The notes beneath the pieces were generated by a model. That model searched no databases, was not told where the DNA came from, and worked only from the letters and a program-made list of their open reading frames with translations. Below are positions 35,601 to 46,139 of a stretch of DNA of 64,000 nucleotides, piece by piece. The position numbers were made by a program, and so were the translations under genes. How positions within the stretch are numbered: the first letter of the stretch is position 1; each line of letters begins with the position of its first letter. Origin of the DNA: Selaginella moellendorffii (taxonomy: Eukaryota; Streptophyta; Lycopodiopsida; Selaginellales; Selaginellaceae); assembly GCF_000143415.4 (NCBI RefSeq), contig NW_003314270.1, positions 1,543,048 to 1,607,047 of the forward strand, in the 5' to 3' direction.

Positions 35601-35841
35601 CATCTGCTTTCTTCTGCAGATTTTTCAAGGCAACAACAACATTTATCCCGACGACCATCTCTCCTCGTTCAATAGCGACCACATTCCCATCGAAGACAGT
35701 CTCTACTGATACAGCAGCATTGCCTTCCCCAAGCCTTTGACAGTGTATAACAAAGTTCCAATCCATAGACACAAGGGTCCCTTTTGCAACTCTCTTCCCA
35801 CCATTCAAAATGTAAACCTTTTCCCCAACCCTGAAGGCCAT
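32700..35841 (-). pseudogene. Putative DUF7869-type transposase, right copy (one nonsense codon)
   Basis: Exons 32787-35841 and 32700-32734, with a 52-nt intron between them, give 1,030 codons ending in the acidic tail GEQSESESEEA. The first 280 residues are of unknown type (MAFRVGEKVY, RWKLRHLVF). A helix-turn-helix follows at about 287-307 (AWRIIYGVPRTTFYRIKTEF), then a Cys-containing segment (FSKCDECTAIKMAL) and an RNase H-like core: HDKMD about 477-481, QTDN with Asp about 645, and VGHTHEDVD about 679-687. The Asp/Asn and His/Asp signatures match a large eukaryotic family of transposase-like proteins, the basis for calling it the transposase. Two 22-bp palindromes (34021 and 34079 on the plus strand) are translated within the linker before QTDN. 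The only lesion I see is TGA at 34765-34767, where the left copy has CGA. The upstream splice acceptor just before the ATG implies a leader intron. Confidence 0.75.
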
Positions 35842-38414
35842 TTTGAAAGTGCAGAAAAGAAGTTAACACCATACAAAAAATGATTGGAGAATGGCCTAAA
35901 TCATAACATACCAAATAGCATGAGGCCACATGCCATTATTCAAACATGCTATTGACACCCACGTGAAATTTCGCATTCACAAAATTGGCATGAGGCCTCA
36001 TGCCATCTTGATATACACACAGCTGCAGGCAAGTAAAAACATACATGACAATACGCTAGCCATGAAATTGCAAGGGCCCAAGATGGCATGTGGCCTCATG
36101 CCATTTCTAAATGTGGTCCTAAACCATTCCATGGTGAACATACCAGGAAGCACAAGTGCCGAATATCAAGAGGAAGCGGTAGCCACACCAAAGACAGTGC
36201 CGCTCGCAACACCGCAACTACTCGTAGCGCCGCTCGCAACACCGCAACTGCTCGTAGCGCCGCTCGCACAAACTGCCACTCGCATAAACTGCCGCTTGCA
36301 ATGGCGCTCGCAATGCCGCAACCGCTTGTAGACGCATAAACCACAGCTCACAACGCCGCTTACACAAGCAGCGCTCACTGCGCTCAGCGGAACCAAGAAC
36401 ACGGCGCACAAAAATGATAGACCTAGGAATGAGTTCGAGAATTCAAAAATAACACACGCTTGAACGTCACATCAAATCCTCTGACAAACCAGATCTTATG
36501 ATTCCTCTGACAAATTTCAAACTGAGTAGCTTCTAGACTTTGCTGTCGGAGGTTGAACTTTGTCACATCATGTCCTTGCCTCAATCCAGCTGTGCCATGT
36601 CAGTGATTCGAACTTTGCCATGCCATGTCAGCGATCCGCGCCAAGATTATTCGCCGTGTAAAGGAATAATTATGCTGTGTGTGTACGTCCATTTATGGCA
36701 ATATAAGGCCACACGCCATTCAAAGAATAATGCTAGTCGAGCATTTTTTGGTGCATTTTTGGGTTCAAAATTGCATGAGCCCACACGCTATAAAGTTTAC
36801 CTGTACCAAAAATAGAAACAGCTTTATTTACTTGGGAATTTAAGTGGTTGAGGCATTTTTAAACTTACAAACACATGCCCTACTTACATTCATTTGGTTG
36901 CTTAAAATTCAAAAATATTATAAACCTTTCTTTTTGCATTTTCAATGTTTTCAATTATGGCTTTGATTTTCGCAGGACCAGCCTAGTAATCTATTTGCAT
37001 CCCGTCATGTTTATAGCTAGCTTTCGTTTGTCCCCTTCGCTGGCCTGAGATACATCTGCTCGGAATCTGCCTCTTACAGCATTTGCCCAGAAAGGGCATC
37101 TTTCTTCACGCAACATTTGCCACATGTTTAGGGTTAGGGTTTAGGGTTTAGGGTTTAGCAATTCAATAGCTTGATAAACATGCAAATACAGAACTTGATG
37201 CAAAATCCTTTGATATGTCACAATGCCCCTAGGACCATAAACACATTTCAATAGAGAGGGTCCTTTCATTTCATAACTCCTTACGTAGATCTTGGTGAAA
37301 CTAGAGTTAGTGAAGTTGGTTTCTTGTGATCCCGCATCTGATTGTGATGTCCCTTTGCAGTGTCGATGGAAAGGTCAATGCACACCAAACTATAGAATCT
37401 TGGAGCAAAATAACGGTCGGATCTATGGCAAATGCCCTTGAAACATTGTAAGGCTCGTGTGGTCTCATATGGTGTCTGATCGAGATGCTTCTTTGCAGGG
37501 TCATCAAGAAGGACATTGTATACCATTCTGTAAAATCTAGTTGCGATCTAACGGTTGGATCTCCAGGAAACTCAAAACAATCTCACGCGTATCAGAATAT
37601 TCTAGGAATATACTCCTATGTGCTCCTGAAAATGGCATGTGGCCCCACGCCATTCAAGAGATAACGCCAGATGACGCCGAGCATTTTTTGGTGCATTTTT
37701 TGGGATCAAAATTGCATGAGCCCACACGCTTGAACGTCACATCAAATCCTCTGACAATTTATTTAGCTGAACATCTGGCATTTTTGGAAATACAAGATGC
37801 TTTGGAATATCCAATCATGCATGGTATAAATATAGTGAGGGTATTAAATGATATCCCAATCATGATCTTTCTTTTGGATTTCGCGTGCATGCAGTCCGAG
37901 GAATGATGACGTTGCGGATTTCTTTTGGATTTCACGCATGCGCGCGCCGATCCAGAAATTAATGGTGGCGCCCAAGTCCGAGAAATGATGACGTGGCGGG
38001 ATTACCAACCGTCGTGACATTTCGCGCGTGTGAGGTTAGGTTTTGCATTTTGCTTCGTACTCGCGCTCGCATCGCGCTCCCACTCGCGCTCCCACTTCTC
38101 TACAGGTTTCTCGTGTGCATCGGCGTCCACTCGCGCTTGCATCACACTCGCGCTTGCATCACACTCGCGCTCGCATCGCGCTCGCATCGCGCTCGTGTGC
38201 ATCGGCGTCCACTTCAAGACACACCCAGTTTGTAACTTCGCCGCCAACTCCGCCGCCCACTCCGCCACCCACACGCAGCCCACTTGGCGTCCCGGGAGAT
38301 TTCAGCGCCACTCTCCAACTGTAAGTGGCAGAGTAGCCTTGCTGCTACGATCCGCTGCACACACAGTGCACATTCGCCAGCGAGTCCGGTTGTCACGCCT
38401 CCATTCGGCTTCAA
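35842..38414. promoter_or_regulatory. Divergent intergenic region of the DNA transposon, right copy
   Basis: It has the same layout as 10801-13345: palindromes at 35915, 35985, 36083, 36770 and 37632, the CCGCTCGCAACACC tandem block at about 36199-36272, the TTTAGGG run at 37127-37158, and CG-rich CGCTCGCATCGCG repeats at about 38059-38210. It differs from the left copy at 36007-36058, where a different short sequence replaces the second half of the compound palindrome. No coding sequence recognised. Confidence 0.5.
37127..37158 (+). repeat. Interstitial TTTAGGG telomere-type repeat, right copy
   Basis: Same run as at 12086-12117, in the same position of the element. Confidence 0.9.
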
Positions 38415-41400
38415 ATGGTAAGTCTTTTAGGCCAAGTAGAAAATGGCATGAGGCCACATGCCATTCAGTAGCAACATTGGCATGCACCGATTGGGCTCTC
38501 GAGTGCAGTCCGGTTACAGATGGCATGTAGCCTCACGCCATCTTAGGATGCAGCCTCAAGACATCTGATGCAGTGGTGAATGGCGTGTGGCCTCACGTTA
38601 TTTCCAGCTACTAGCTTTTCATCTGTCAGCTCTAGTTGTTGTGCATTTCTGAACAGGCGAGGAATTGCGTTCTTCTTCCAGCCACTGTCAATGTGGATGC
38701 AGAGAAGGGGGAGGAGCTCACCAGTTGGACTTTCGGGATGGAAGGCGAGGATCTGAGCCTGTACAACACAGATGGTGGGAGAAAAGAATGCATGGGGATC
38801 CTCATCCAAGTGACAGACACTCCATGCAGTTCCATGCAAGAATATGGACTGGCACTTGTGGTAGAGACAGCGTCTGCCTTCAAGATCCACCTTGCACATC
38901 CTAGCGGCTTCCGGGAGGGGGGCAGCGGCTATGAGGAATTCCTAGAGGGAGCTAGGGAGAGGTTGTCCAGGAGGCCCACAATTTCAAAGACGCTGCGGGT
39001 CTATGAAGATCACATGGAATCCACGGACTTCACCTACGGCGATGTTCAAAAACTATATTCCAACATTGAGCCGTTGAGAGTGACTCCAGTTCGCGAAGCA
39101 AAGGGGAAGGGGGTCGATCTGGAAACTACCTCGAAGCAGAAAAGGGTGGTCAAGCTCAAGCCGACGTCTGACTCTCCTGCTCCAAAAAAGAAGCTACTCA
39201 GTGATGCTATTGCCTCGGGTTCGAACACTACACCCACCAAAAAGAAGAGCCGCAAAGAGCAGAAAGAGCAAGAAGAGGCAGCAAAAATCGTCGCGGATAA
39301 TAGTACTTGTTACTATTCCAACAAAGTATATACAATCGACGTGAGCCGTATCGACATCCAAAGCAAATACAACCACAGGCTAGTATCTGATGAGTGGGTG
39401 GAGAAATTGAAGCAGAAGATGCTGGCAAGTCCAGTAACACCCGACATCGCAGACGTGATCCCCTACTACCAAAAAATGAAGGGCGAGATGAGGTTTCCAG
39501 ACTTGATCAATAGGAAGGTGTTGGACGATCAGAACATCCGGTTCTATGCCGTCTCCGGGCAGCATTCTAGCTTGGCGATGCAAGAGATAGTTGTGGATAT
39601 TATGGTGGGCGAGGAGGTGAAGAAAGTCTTCAAGACAAGAGTTGTCCGCCTGATAAAAGGCAACTCGCCCCTCCGATCTATCATATACATCTCCCACGCG
39701 CAGAATGTCAAGCAAGAAACGTGCTAGAAATCGGGTCTGCACGAGACATTGGCACGAACACGGAAGCTCTGGGTTCAACTGAAGAAGCCACAAAAACCAG
39801 GACAAGGACGTGCACTAGCAACTAGCGCCTGGCAGGTAAGCCTCGTTGTATGTGGCATAGCATGTGGCCTCACGCCATTTCCATTGCAGGAATTCTCGAG
39901 TCTTCTCTCGAAAACACTGGGGGTCAATGACACACTCAGCATCCATAACATTCTACTCGCGACAAAAGTTGTTTTTGACAAATGGGTAGATGTGCTGAGG
40001 AGGTACCATGACGGGGAGTTGCCAAACTCAATGGGTGTGGAGGACGGCCGGAAGCCCAATGATTTGAAGCTCAACGCCTTGCGTTTCTCGCGGTCTCTAG
40101 ACGACGACGACCTTCTGACAGTGGCTAATGCTCTTCTACGTGGTGAGGTAGTCTTCAACAAGACCAAAATGACTCCCGGCCATATTGTGACATACGAGGA
40201 CTTGTGCACGACTCTGAGAGCTCGTGCGCTATTGAAGGATTGGATCTTCGAGCAAGTGGCCGTGGAGAGGGTGAGCATCGACACCACGCAAGAGATGATG
40301 GAAGCGCTGGAGTTGTCAAATGAAGACATCGACGAGTACGTGAAGGGGGCCCCCAAGTTCATCGATCTGCTGCGGGATGCCACGAAAAGTAAAGCTGAGA
40401 AGTTGGATCAGTATCCAAATTTCATTAAGATTGATGTCGACCGCCGGCTTCAGAAACAGCTCGACCCCGCAGCAGAGGCCTATCGAGAACCTTACCGGGT
40501 ATACTTGAATTCGGATGAGGATCAAAGGTGGAGGAGCATCGTTTCCCGCGGAGATGAGCAGGTCAAGAACATCTTTTGTGTGATGGACTTCACAAACGAG
40601 GAGATCACTCATGCAGACGAAGTCAGCTCCATCATTGACTTAATGGTGGGACTTGCGGAGGTGGAATCTTCAGTCCACTATATGATCTACGACTCCGAAT
40701 CCTATCACAAGTTCTGGAAGGCCTTGAACGAGGTGAAGGCTCGGTTGAAAGGCAAGGAGATGCGGGAGATCCATGGGATAATTGCAAAGAAGAAGATACC
40801 GACGAATGTCCGCATCTTCACACTCGCCCTTGTTATTGGTCCTGCAGCAGAGTGGGACTGGAGTGACTTCCCAGCTTCGTTCGACAAGGCCAATCGAATT
40901 GATCTGAGGGAGGTCAATTTACCCGTGCCTGAGAAACTGAAGACGGCTATGGAGCTTTCGAATCCAAAGAAAGCTCCAGGTGCAGCATGGGAAATGCTCA
41001 GCTGGGTCTTCAACGCAATAGCGGGTGGGTCACTTGCTTCCGACTCCAAGGGCAAATGCGTTGTCGAGTACAACTGCGGCGGACTATTCTTTCGAGCCGC
41101 ACTACTCAAGGGTGTCCCGTGTGTTGCGGTGACAAACTCCATTGAAGAGGTGACTTCAATGGAGCATATAATTACAGTTGCCAAAGAAAAACAGTATCTT
41201 CTCTGCGAACCTGGTGAGTACGCACTTTAAGTTTAAATGTTATCTCACAAGCTCTGTATGCAGGAGTGTGGCCACCCCCAGATGCTGAAACGGCGTTAAC
41301 AGCTACTGTTGAAGATACCCATGTTGGGCCGAGCTCACAACCTGCACAAGGTAAGGTCACGTGAGGCCTCACGCCATTTTGATTATAGATCGTTGTGAAT

Positions 41401-44041
41401 ATTCAAACACGAGGACTGAAAAGCGCACTGGTGGCGCATCGAAGAAGGACAAACAGACAAGCAATAGGAAAAAAGGAGGTACAAATTATATTTGCAATGG
41501 CGTGTGGTCTCATGCCATTCCTTGCAGGAGAAACTTCTTCAAAGGCAAAACAGGCAAGCACCAGCCAAGCTCAAACTGACAGTGGTCATAAAAAGCGAAA
41601 GCACGTTGGACAGTCGTCGAGATCAGAGGCGTTTGATTCGAAAAGGAAGAAGGGCAACGAAAAGATGATAGGTAATGCCTCGCGGTTATGGCGTGTGTGC
41701 TCATGCCATTCATTGTAGATCAAGGGCTGAGTGAAAGCAGGCAGTCACCACCTCATGACTCAGATTCCTATGGCGGACTCCCCTTCCCCAATCTCAATGG
41801 AGAGGTACAATGGATGAGGGAAGCTTTTCAAGTCAGGGCCATGTTTTTCTCATCTCCTCGTCTTCGAAGGGTGCAAGAACGTGCAGAAACCATGTTAAGA
41901 CAGTCGGGTGAGGATACGGTCCTAGGTCACGCACTAAAACAGGCTATGGATGTCTTGTATTTTGAGATGGAGACTCGGCCAGATGATTTTCCCAAGATGG
42001 TCCTGGAAGAACAAGCCATCCAGCCTGAGCAGCCTATGGAAGAAATGCAGGAGGGGGATGAGGAGCCAGAGAAAGATAATGAGCAGGAAGAGCAGAAGGA
42101 CGAAGAGGAGGACAAAGAAGAGGAGGACGAAGAAGAGGAGGACGAAGAGGACTTGGATGGTCCTCACAATGGTGACGATCACAATAACGACGACAACGAT
42201 GATGACGACGATGGCCAGCCTGAGGTGGCCAAAGAGCAGCGAAGGAAGGTCATACAAGACAAACCATCAGGTAAATAATAATACATCCATTCCTAACCTT
42301 TTACCATTTCTAACATTGTCCATGTAGGTCGTAGAGCAAATGGTAAGTAGAGATTATTCAGTTGAATTAAGATACAAACTCTAGCCTTTAGTGTCGAGGA
42401 AGGATAGTGCCAAGCAAGGGTCGAAACGTATGTCCAATCCTTTAGAATCAGCAGTGCGCCCAAGTGATATCGGTCCTAGTTCCTCAATAGCAGTTGATGG
42501 TAAATACAGTATAGTCGATTCAATGTGCTAATGAGTTTGTTTTTAGTAGCACGGGAGGATACCATCTCAATCGAAGGGAGATATTTGGACATGCATATGG
42601 ATCCGCCAGTGGACTCTACTTGGCTGCAAGAGTCATCAGAGCTGGTGGAGGCTACTATCCATATCAACGCCAAGCAAGCTGACCACGCTCCATTTGATGC
42701 TGCCCATACCACTGAGTCAATCTTGTCCACGTATCCAACTGACGGTGACCAGGCGCCATTGGACCCACATGAGGCCGCCCCAGCCGCCGAGCCGGTCGTA
42801 TCCTCATTTCCAACGGACTCAACATGTGCCCAATCGTCTGACTACGCGCCGTTGGAACCTCCCTACACCGCCCCTGCTGCCTGTTCGGTCATGTCCACTT
42901 TGCCAACGGAGGCACCAGCTGAAATGGCGTGTGATCACACGCCATCGGAACCACCCCATGCCACTGTTGAGCCAGTTGTACCAGAGTCTACAGCTGAAAT
43001 GGCATGTGCCCACACGCCATCGGATGCGATTGACCCCACATTGCAGAGGAGAGTATTTCCGCCCTTCACGTTTCCTCAACCAAAACCCTCTCAACGACCA
43101 TCGGGAGCAACATTCGCTAATATTGTAGATGGTAAAATTGACTTGTACCATTTTTTATGCTGACACATTTCATTTCAGAGTCACGGCGAAGGTACTGTAT
43201 CGTTTTTGATCTGAACGGTGTCCTTTTCTCCCATGAGCGTGGCTCGTCCTCGAATGTCATTGCACCCTCCAAAGCCTGCGGTCGCAAGTTGGTCAAAAGA
43301 GACAGATTCACATTAATCACACGGGAGAAACTGCGGGATCTAATAATGACTGTGCAACACTTAAAACAGAGGGCCGGGTTCAATTTGCAATTGGGAGTTT
43401 GGACATCCATGATGCGCCACAATGCATTAACGTTACTACAGATGATGCACGATCAGACGCGAGTAATATTACCATTTGACTTTCTCCTAACGCAGGAGGA
43501 TTGCTTGACTATGGTCCATGTGAGGGGTAGCAAGCCCATCTTCGTCAAGCCAGAGGCTGTAGTGATGAACCAGACTGCTAGCTCAAGTGAAATCCTCATC
43601 ATCGATGACTCGCCGATTAAAACTGCAGCGAACACGCACACATATGCAGTGCACCCCATCTCTTGCAGTATGGAAACTAGGGAGAAGAAACCCTATGTTC
43701 TGGGGGACCTTGCAAAACGGCTTGGAGCGATGGTGATAGAGAACCGGCTAGTCCAGGAGGTGGCTGCAGAAATCAACCAAATGGCAGATGGAACGGTATA
43801 TCAGAAGCCATTTAATCGGACAGACACCAGTCATCATTTATGGCATGTATATTGTCTAGCCAAGCACTATCCACATCTCCATAATCTGCTCAACCGGATG
43901 GGTTCTTCGACCACTGAACATGAGCGTGGACGTATTAGAGAAGAGATGGCATTACTATTGGGTTTAAATCCTGATAGTGTGGAGAGTGATGAAATTCCAA
44001 GATTATTGTATAGGCGTTGGAGGCAAAAAATAACAGTCTGA
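38415..44041 (+). pseudogene. ParB-like / methyltransferase-like / FCP1-NIF-like HAD fusion gene, right copy
   Basis: Exons I infer: 38415-38417, 38657-39835, 39890-41213, 41264-41350, 41407-41478, 41528-41671, 41719-42270, 42328-42342, 42392-42499, 42547-43131, 43179-44041. All phases join, giving about 1,640 codons. Residues about 225-345 resemble a ParB/Srx fold (NHRLVSDEWVEKLKQKM, then YAVSGQHSSLAMQEI). Further on, EMLSWVFNAI and CGGLFFRAALLKGVPCVAVT weakly recall motif I of a permuted DNA methyltransferase without its key residues. Acidic and Lys-rich linkers follow. The last exon is HAD-like: YCIVFDLNGVLF, LGVWTSMMRHNA and EILIIDDSPIK resemble FCP1/NIF phosphatases, but the second Asp of DxDG is Asn. 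Lesions: TAG at 39725-39727 (TAC in the left copy), and the intron 4 acceptor at 41406 reads AA rather than AG. A TAG at 41386-41388 could substitute in frame. Confidence 0.65.
42328..42342 (+). other. 15-nt microexon in the ParB-like/HAD gene
   Basis: GTCGTAGAGCAAATG lies between a good acceptor (CATGTAG) and a good donor (GTAAGTAG). Including it keeps the frame across exons 7 and 9. The left copy has the same signals with one base changed. Confidence 0.6.
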
Positions 44042-44483
44042 GATGGCATGTATTTATTTAAAAATGTAACTTATTATGGCATGGGGTTCCATGCCATTGT
44101 ATTAATATTAAAAGACAATTCTTTGAGAGGATTTGCATTATACTAGAAGTGTTACAGCATGTTATTGGAAGTCTACGAAGTTGTTTTATTAATAATGGGA
44201 AAGTAAAGATTGAATGGGGACTTGGGCTCCACCTAGACTCGGAGCAACTGAGCCAATATTAAAAGGATGGAAAGAAATTGGACGACGATGACAAGGAGAA
44301 GAGAGAGGTGAAGCAGTGGCAGGGGGAGGAGAAGTGATTGAGTAGACATTTCCTTGTTTAAAATAAAATGGCATGTGCCTCAATGCAGTTGAATTTTGTT
44401 ATATTTATATACTATATAAAGGTTTGGAAACCTTATTTTACAAGTGGGATAATGACAATTCCCACTTTAACGAAATAGAGCTT

Positions 44484-46139
44484 AATTAGACAGTCTAGTG
44501 GAATGGCTTGTTTGGACATTCAAGGGGATGATTGTGAAGTATATGATCTTTCAGCATTCAGATTGGGATGGTTATTTGCCGTCTCTTTGGCATGCATATG
44601 TCACTGGGGTGTAGAGTTCTGTTGGCTCGTGCAGTGAGTAGTTGAAACCAAGTAGGACCAAGTAGGAGCTGGTACAATAGGCAGGAATCTTGGCGTGGGA
44701 ACTTAACAAAAGCCAAGGTAGTGTTGGTCAGATAGGCGAGGTAAGTTGGCAAATTGGAAAGGAAAAATTTATGGCTTAATATTGGATCATGACCATATAA
44801 GAGTTTATATGGTGAAGTAGGCATAAACAGTATAGCACACCAAGCCTCCAGATTCCTAACACCCCTTGGTACAACAAAACTTGATCATGGGACCCTCTAA
44901 ATCACAAGCCTTAGGTGCAACACTTGCTTCAGGACGCCGGGGTGAAACACCGTGGCGAGGACCAATGAGCCACAAGGTACTCAAGTGGGGCACCACTCCA
45001 TATGAGTTGGGAGCACCGCAGTCAATTTCCCTTTTGAGAGTGGGAGCTGCTCTTGAGCACTTCCTTAGGTGGCCCCTCTGGCACCACCCGAGTCCATGCT
45101 CACTCCCACCCAAGGCCCTCAGCCCCAATCTCAACCTCAAGTCAGTTCAGTTTGGAAGCACCACTGGAGAGTTCCTTCAAGACTGGTTCTTGGACCTCAC
45201 TATCCCTACTATACTTTTGGAACCCCCTGTAGATGCCCCCCCCGCCTGGGAGACGCACGCTTTGGGCTTTCACCCCTTGACCCGTATCAATACTCGGACT
45301 TGGTCTCGGACTCGATCTCGAATCCGACTTCGGACTCAATCTCGGACTCGATCTTGGACTTGATCTCGGACCTGATCTTGGACTCGACCTCGGACTCGGT
45401 TTCGGACCCGATTTGGATCTCGGACTCTGTCTCGAACTCAGTCCCAAACTCAGTCTCAAACTCGGTCTCCGATTTGGCCTCGGACTCAATCCCGGACTCT
45501 ATCTCGAATTCAGTCTCCGAGTCGGTCTTGGACTTGATCTTTGACTCGATCCCATCCGATAAACTCTTTGTCATTTCAGTCATGCTTTTGGGGATCCTTT
45601 AGCCTACGACACTTCGGGGAGTTGGTTCCTTACACAATATTACCAACGGAGCTGGGTTTACCTTCGCGATTGCCACGAGCTGCAGATGCTAAGTTGTGGG
45701 ATCAATATTTGACGAGCATCCTTCCACTTGTCCGAGTGGAGTCTGCCGAACACTTAGGCTGTGTACAAGTGGGACAACAACGGTGGTACAACTCCTATCA
45801 TCGTCCACCTGCAGAGTACAAAATGGATGATTTGGTGTTAATCCGTTTTCCCCATCTTACGGTACGTGGTTTATCTAAGAGGCTCCTTGCGTAGTGGAAA
45901 GGACTATATCGGGTGTTGTGGCAAGTTGGACCACAAGCTTATGAAGTTCAGCATGACGTCCAACAAGCCAATCCTCTAGAGATTGTGCATGTGCAATGGT
46001 TAAAACACTTCATACAAAGGGATTAGGAGCAATTAACACCACCTACAGATCTACCGATGCCTCCTCCTGACGTTCCTTTAGATCCCGGCCCATCTACAAA
46101 ATAACCCTGATGGTCTTCCATTATTCCGAGAGGGGATGA
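44484..46139 (+). pseudogene. Element D integrase, C-terminal part, interrupted by a rearranged family C LTR
   Basis: The frame resumes as DSLVEWLVWTF and YLPSLWHAYVTGV (to about 44604). A block of about 230 bp (roughly 44605-44835) is inverted: its minus strand encodes MPTSPYKLLYGHDPI, the expected next integrase segment. After a minus-strand family C LTR, D continues at 45633 with LPTELGLPSRLP, then VQVGQQRWYNSYHRPP and WKGLYRVLWQVGPQAYEV (integrase C-terminal domain) to about 46080. A purine tract, CCGAGAGGGGATGA, ends at 46139. There are several stops. Confidence 0.8.
44605..45632 (-). repeat. Family C LTR in element D, with a local inversion at one end
   Basis: Minus-strand sequence from 45632 back to about 44835 matches the solo LTR at 57492-58638 from its start TGTAAGGAACC. 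Its 3' end (about 44617-44781, ending AAATTTATGGCTTA) is present but in plus orientation, next to an inverted bit of integrase. Re-inverting that block restores both the LTR and the integrase frame, with CAATA on both sides as target duplication. The hexamer array is at about 45290-45570. Confidence 0.75.

Larger units (their letters stand above)
26705..44389. repeat. Dispersed 22-bp palindrome, right copy (19 sites)
   Basis: Sites start at 26705, 34021, 34079, 35915, 35985, 36083, 36770, 37632, 38443, 38520, 38580, 39857, 41356, 41497, 41688, 42924, 42999, 44076 and 44368. Seven lie in introns of the plus-strand gene (three in intron 1, one each in introns 2, 4, 5 and 6), two in exon 10, and two in the transposase exon. 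In the 49-nt intron 5 the palindrome is nearly half of the intron. None lies in the chromovirus. Confidence 0.85.
26475..44487. mobile_element. Right copy of the two-gene TIR DNA transposon, with AATT target duplication
   Basis: The element is 26479-44483, with the same 24-bp inverted ends as the left copy and AATT at 26475-26478 and 44484-44487. Removing the chromovirus and its duplicated 5 bp leaves 12,400 bp. The target is the integrase of element D, whose reading frame passes across the restored AATT. Genes: putative transposase (32700-35841, minus) and ParB-like/HAD gene (38415-44041, plus). This copy is far less damaged than the left one: I see one nonsense codon in each gene and one lost splice acceptor. 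It is the better template for studying the family. Confidence 0.9.

Noticed and set aside
39836-39889. Open read-through of intron 2 of the ParB-like/HAD gene
   Set aside because: The 54 nt have no stop, so exons 2 and 3 look fused, but strong GTAAGC and TTGCAG ends and the palindrome mark it as an intron. Retention cannot be excluded.
26479-44483. piggyBac- or Kolobok-type element with TTAA duplication
   Set aside because: The right copy alone can be read with TTAA if the ends are shortened to GCTC, but the left copy then has no matching duplication. AAGCTC ends with TATA and AATT fit both.
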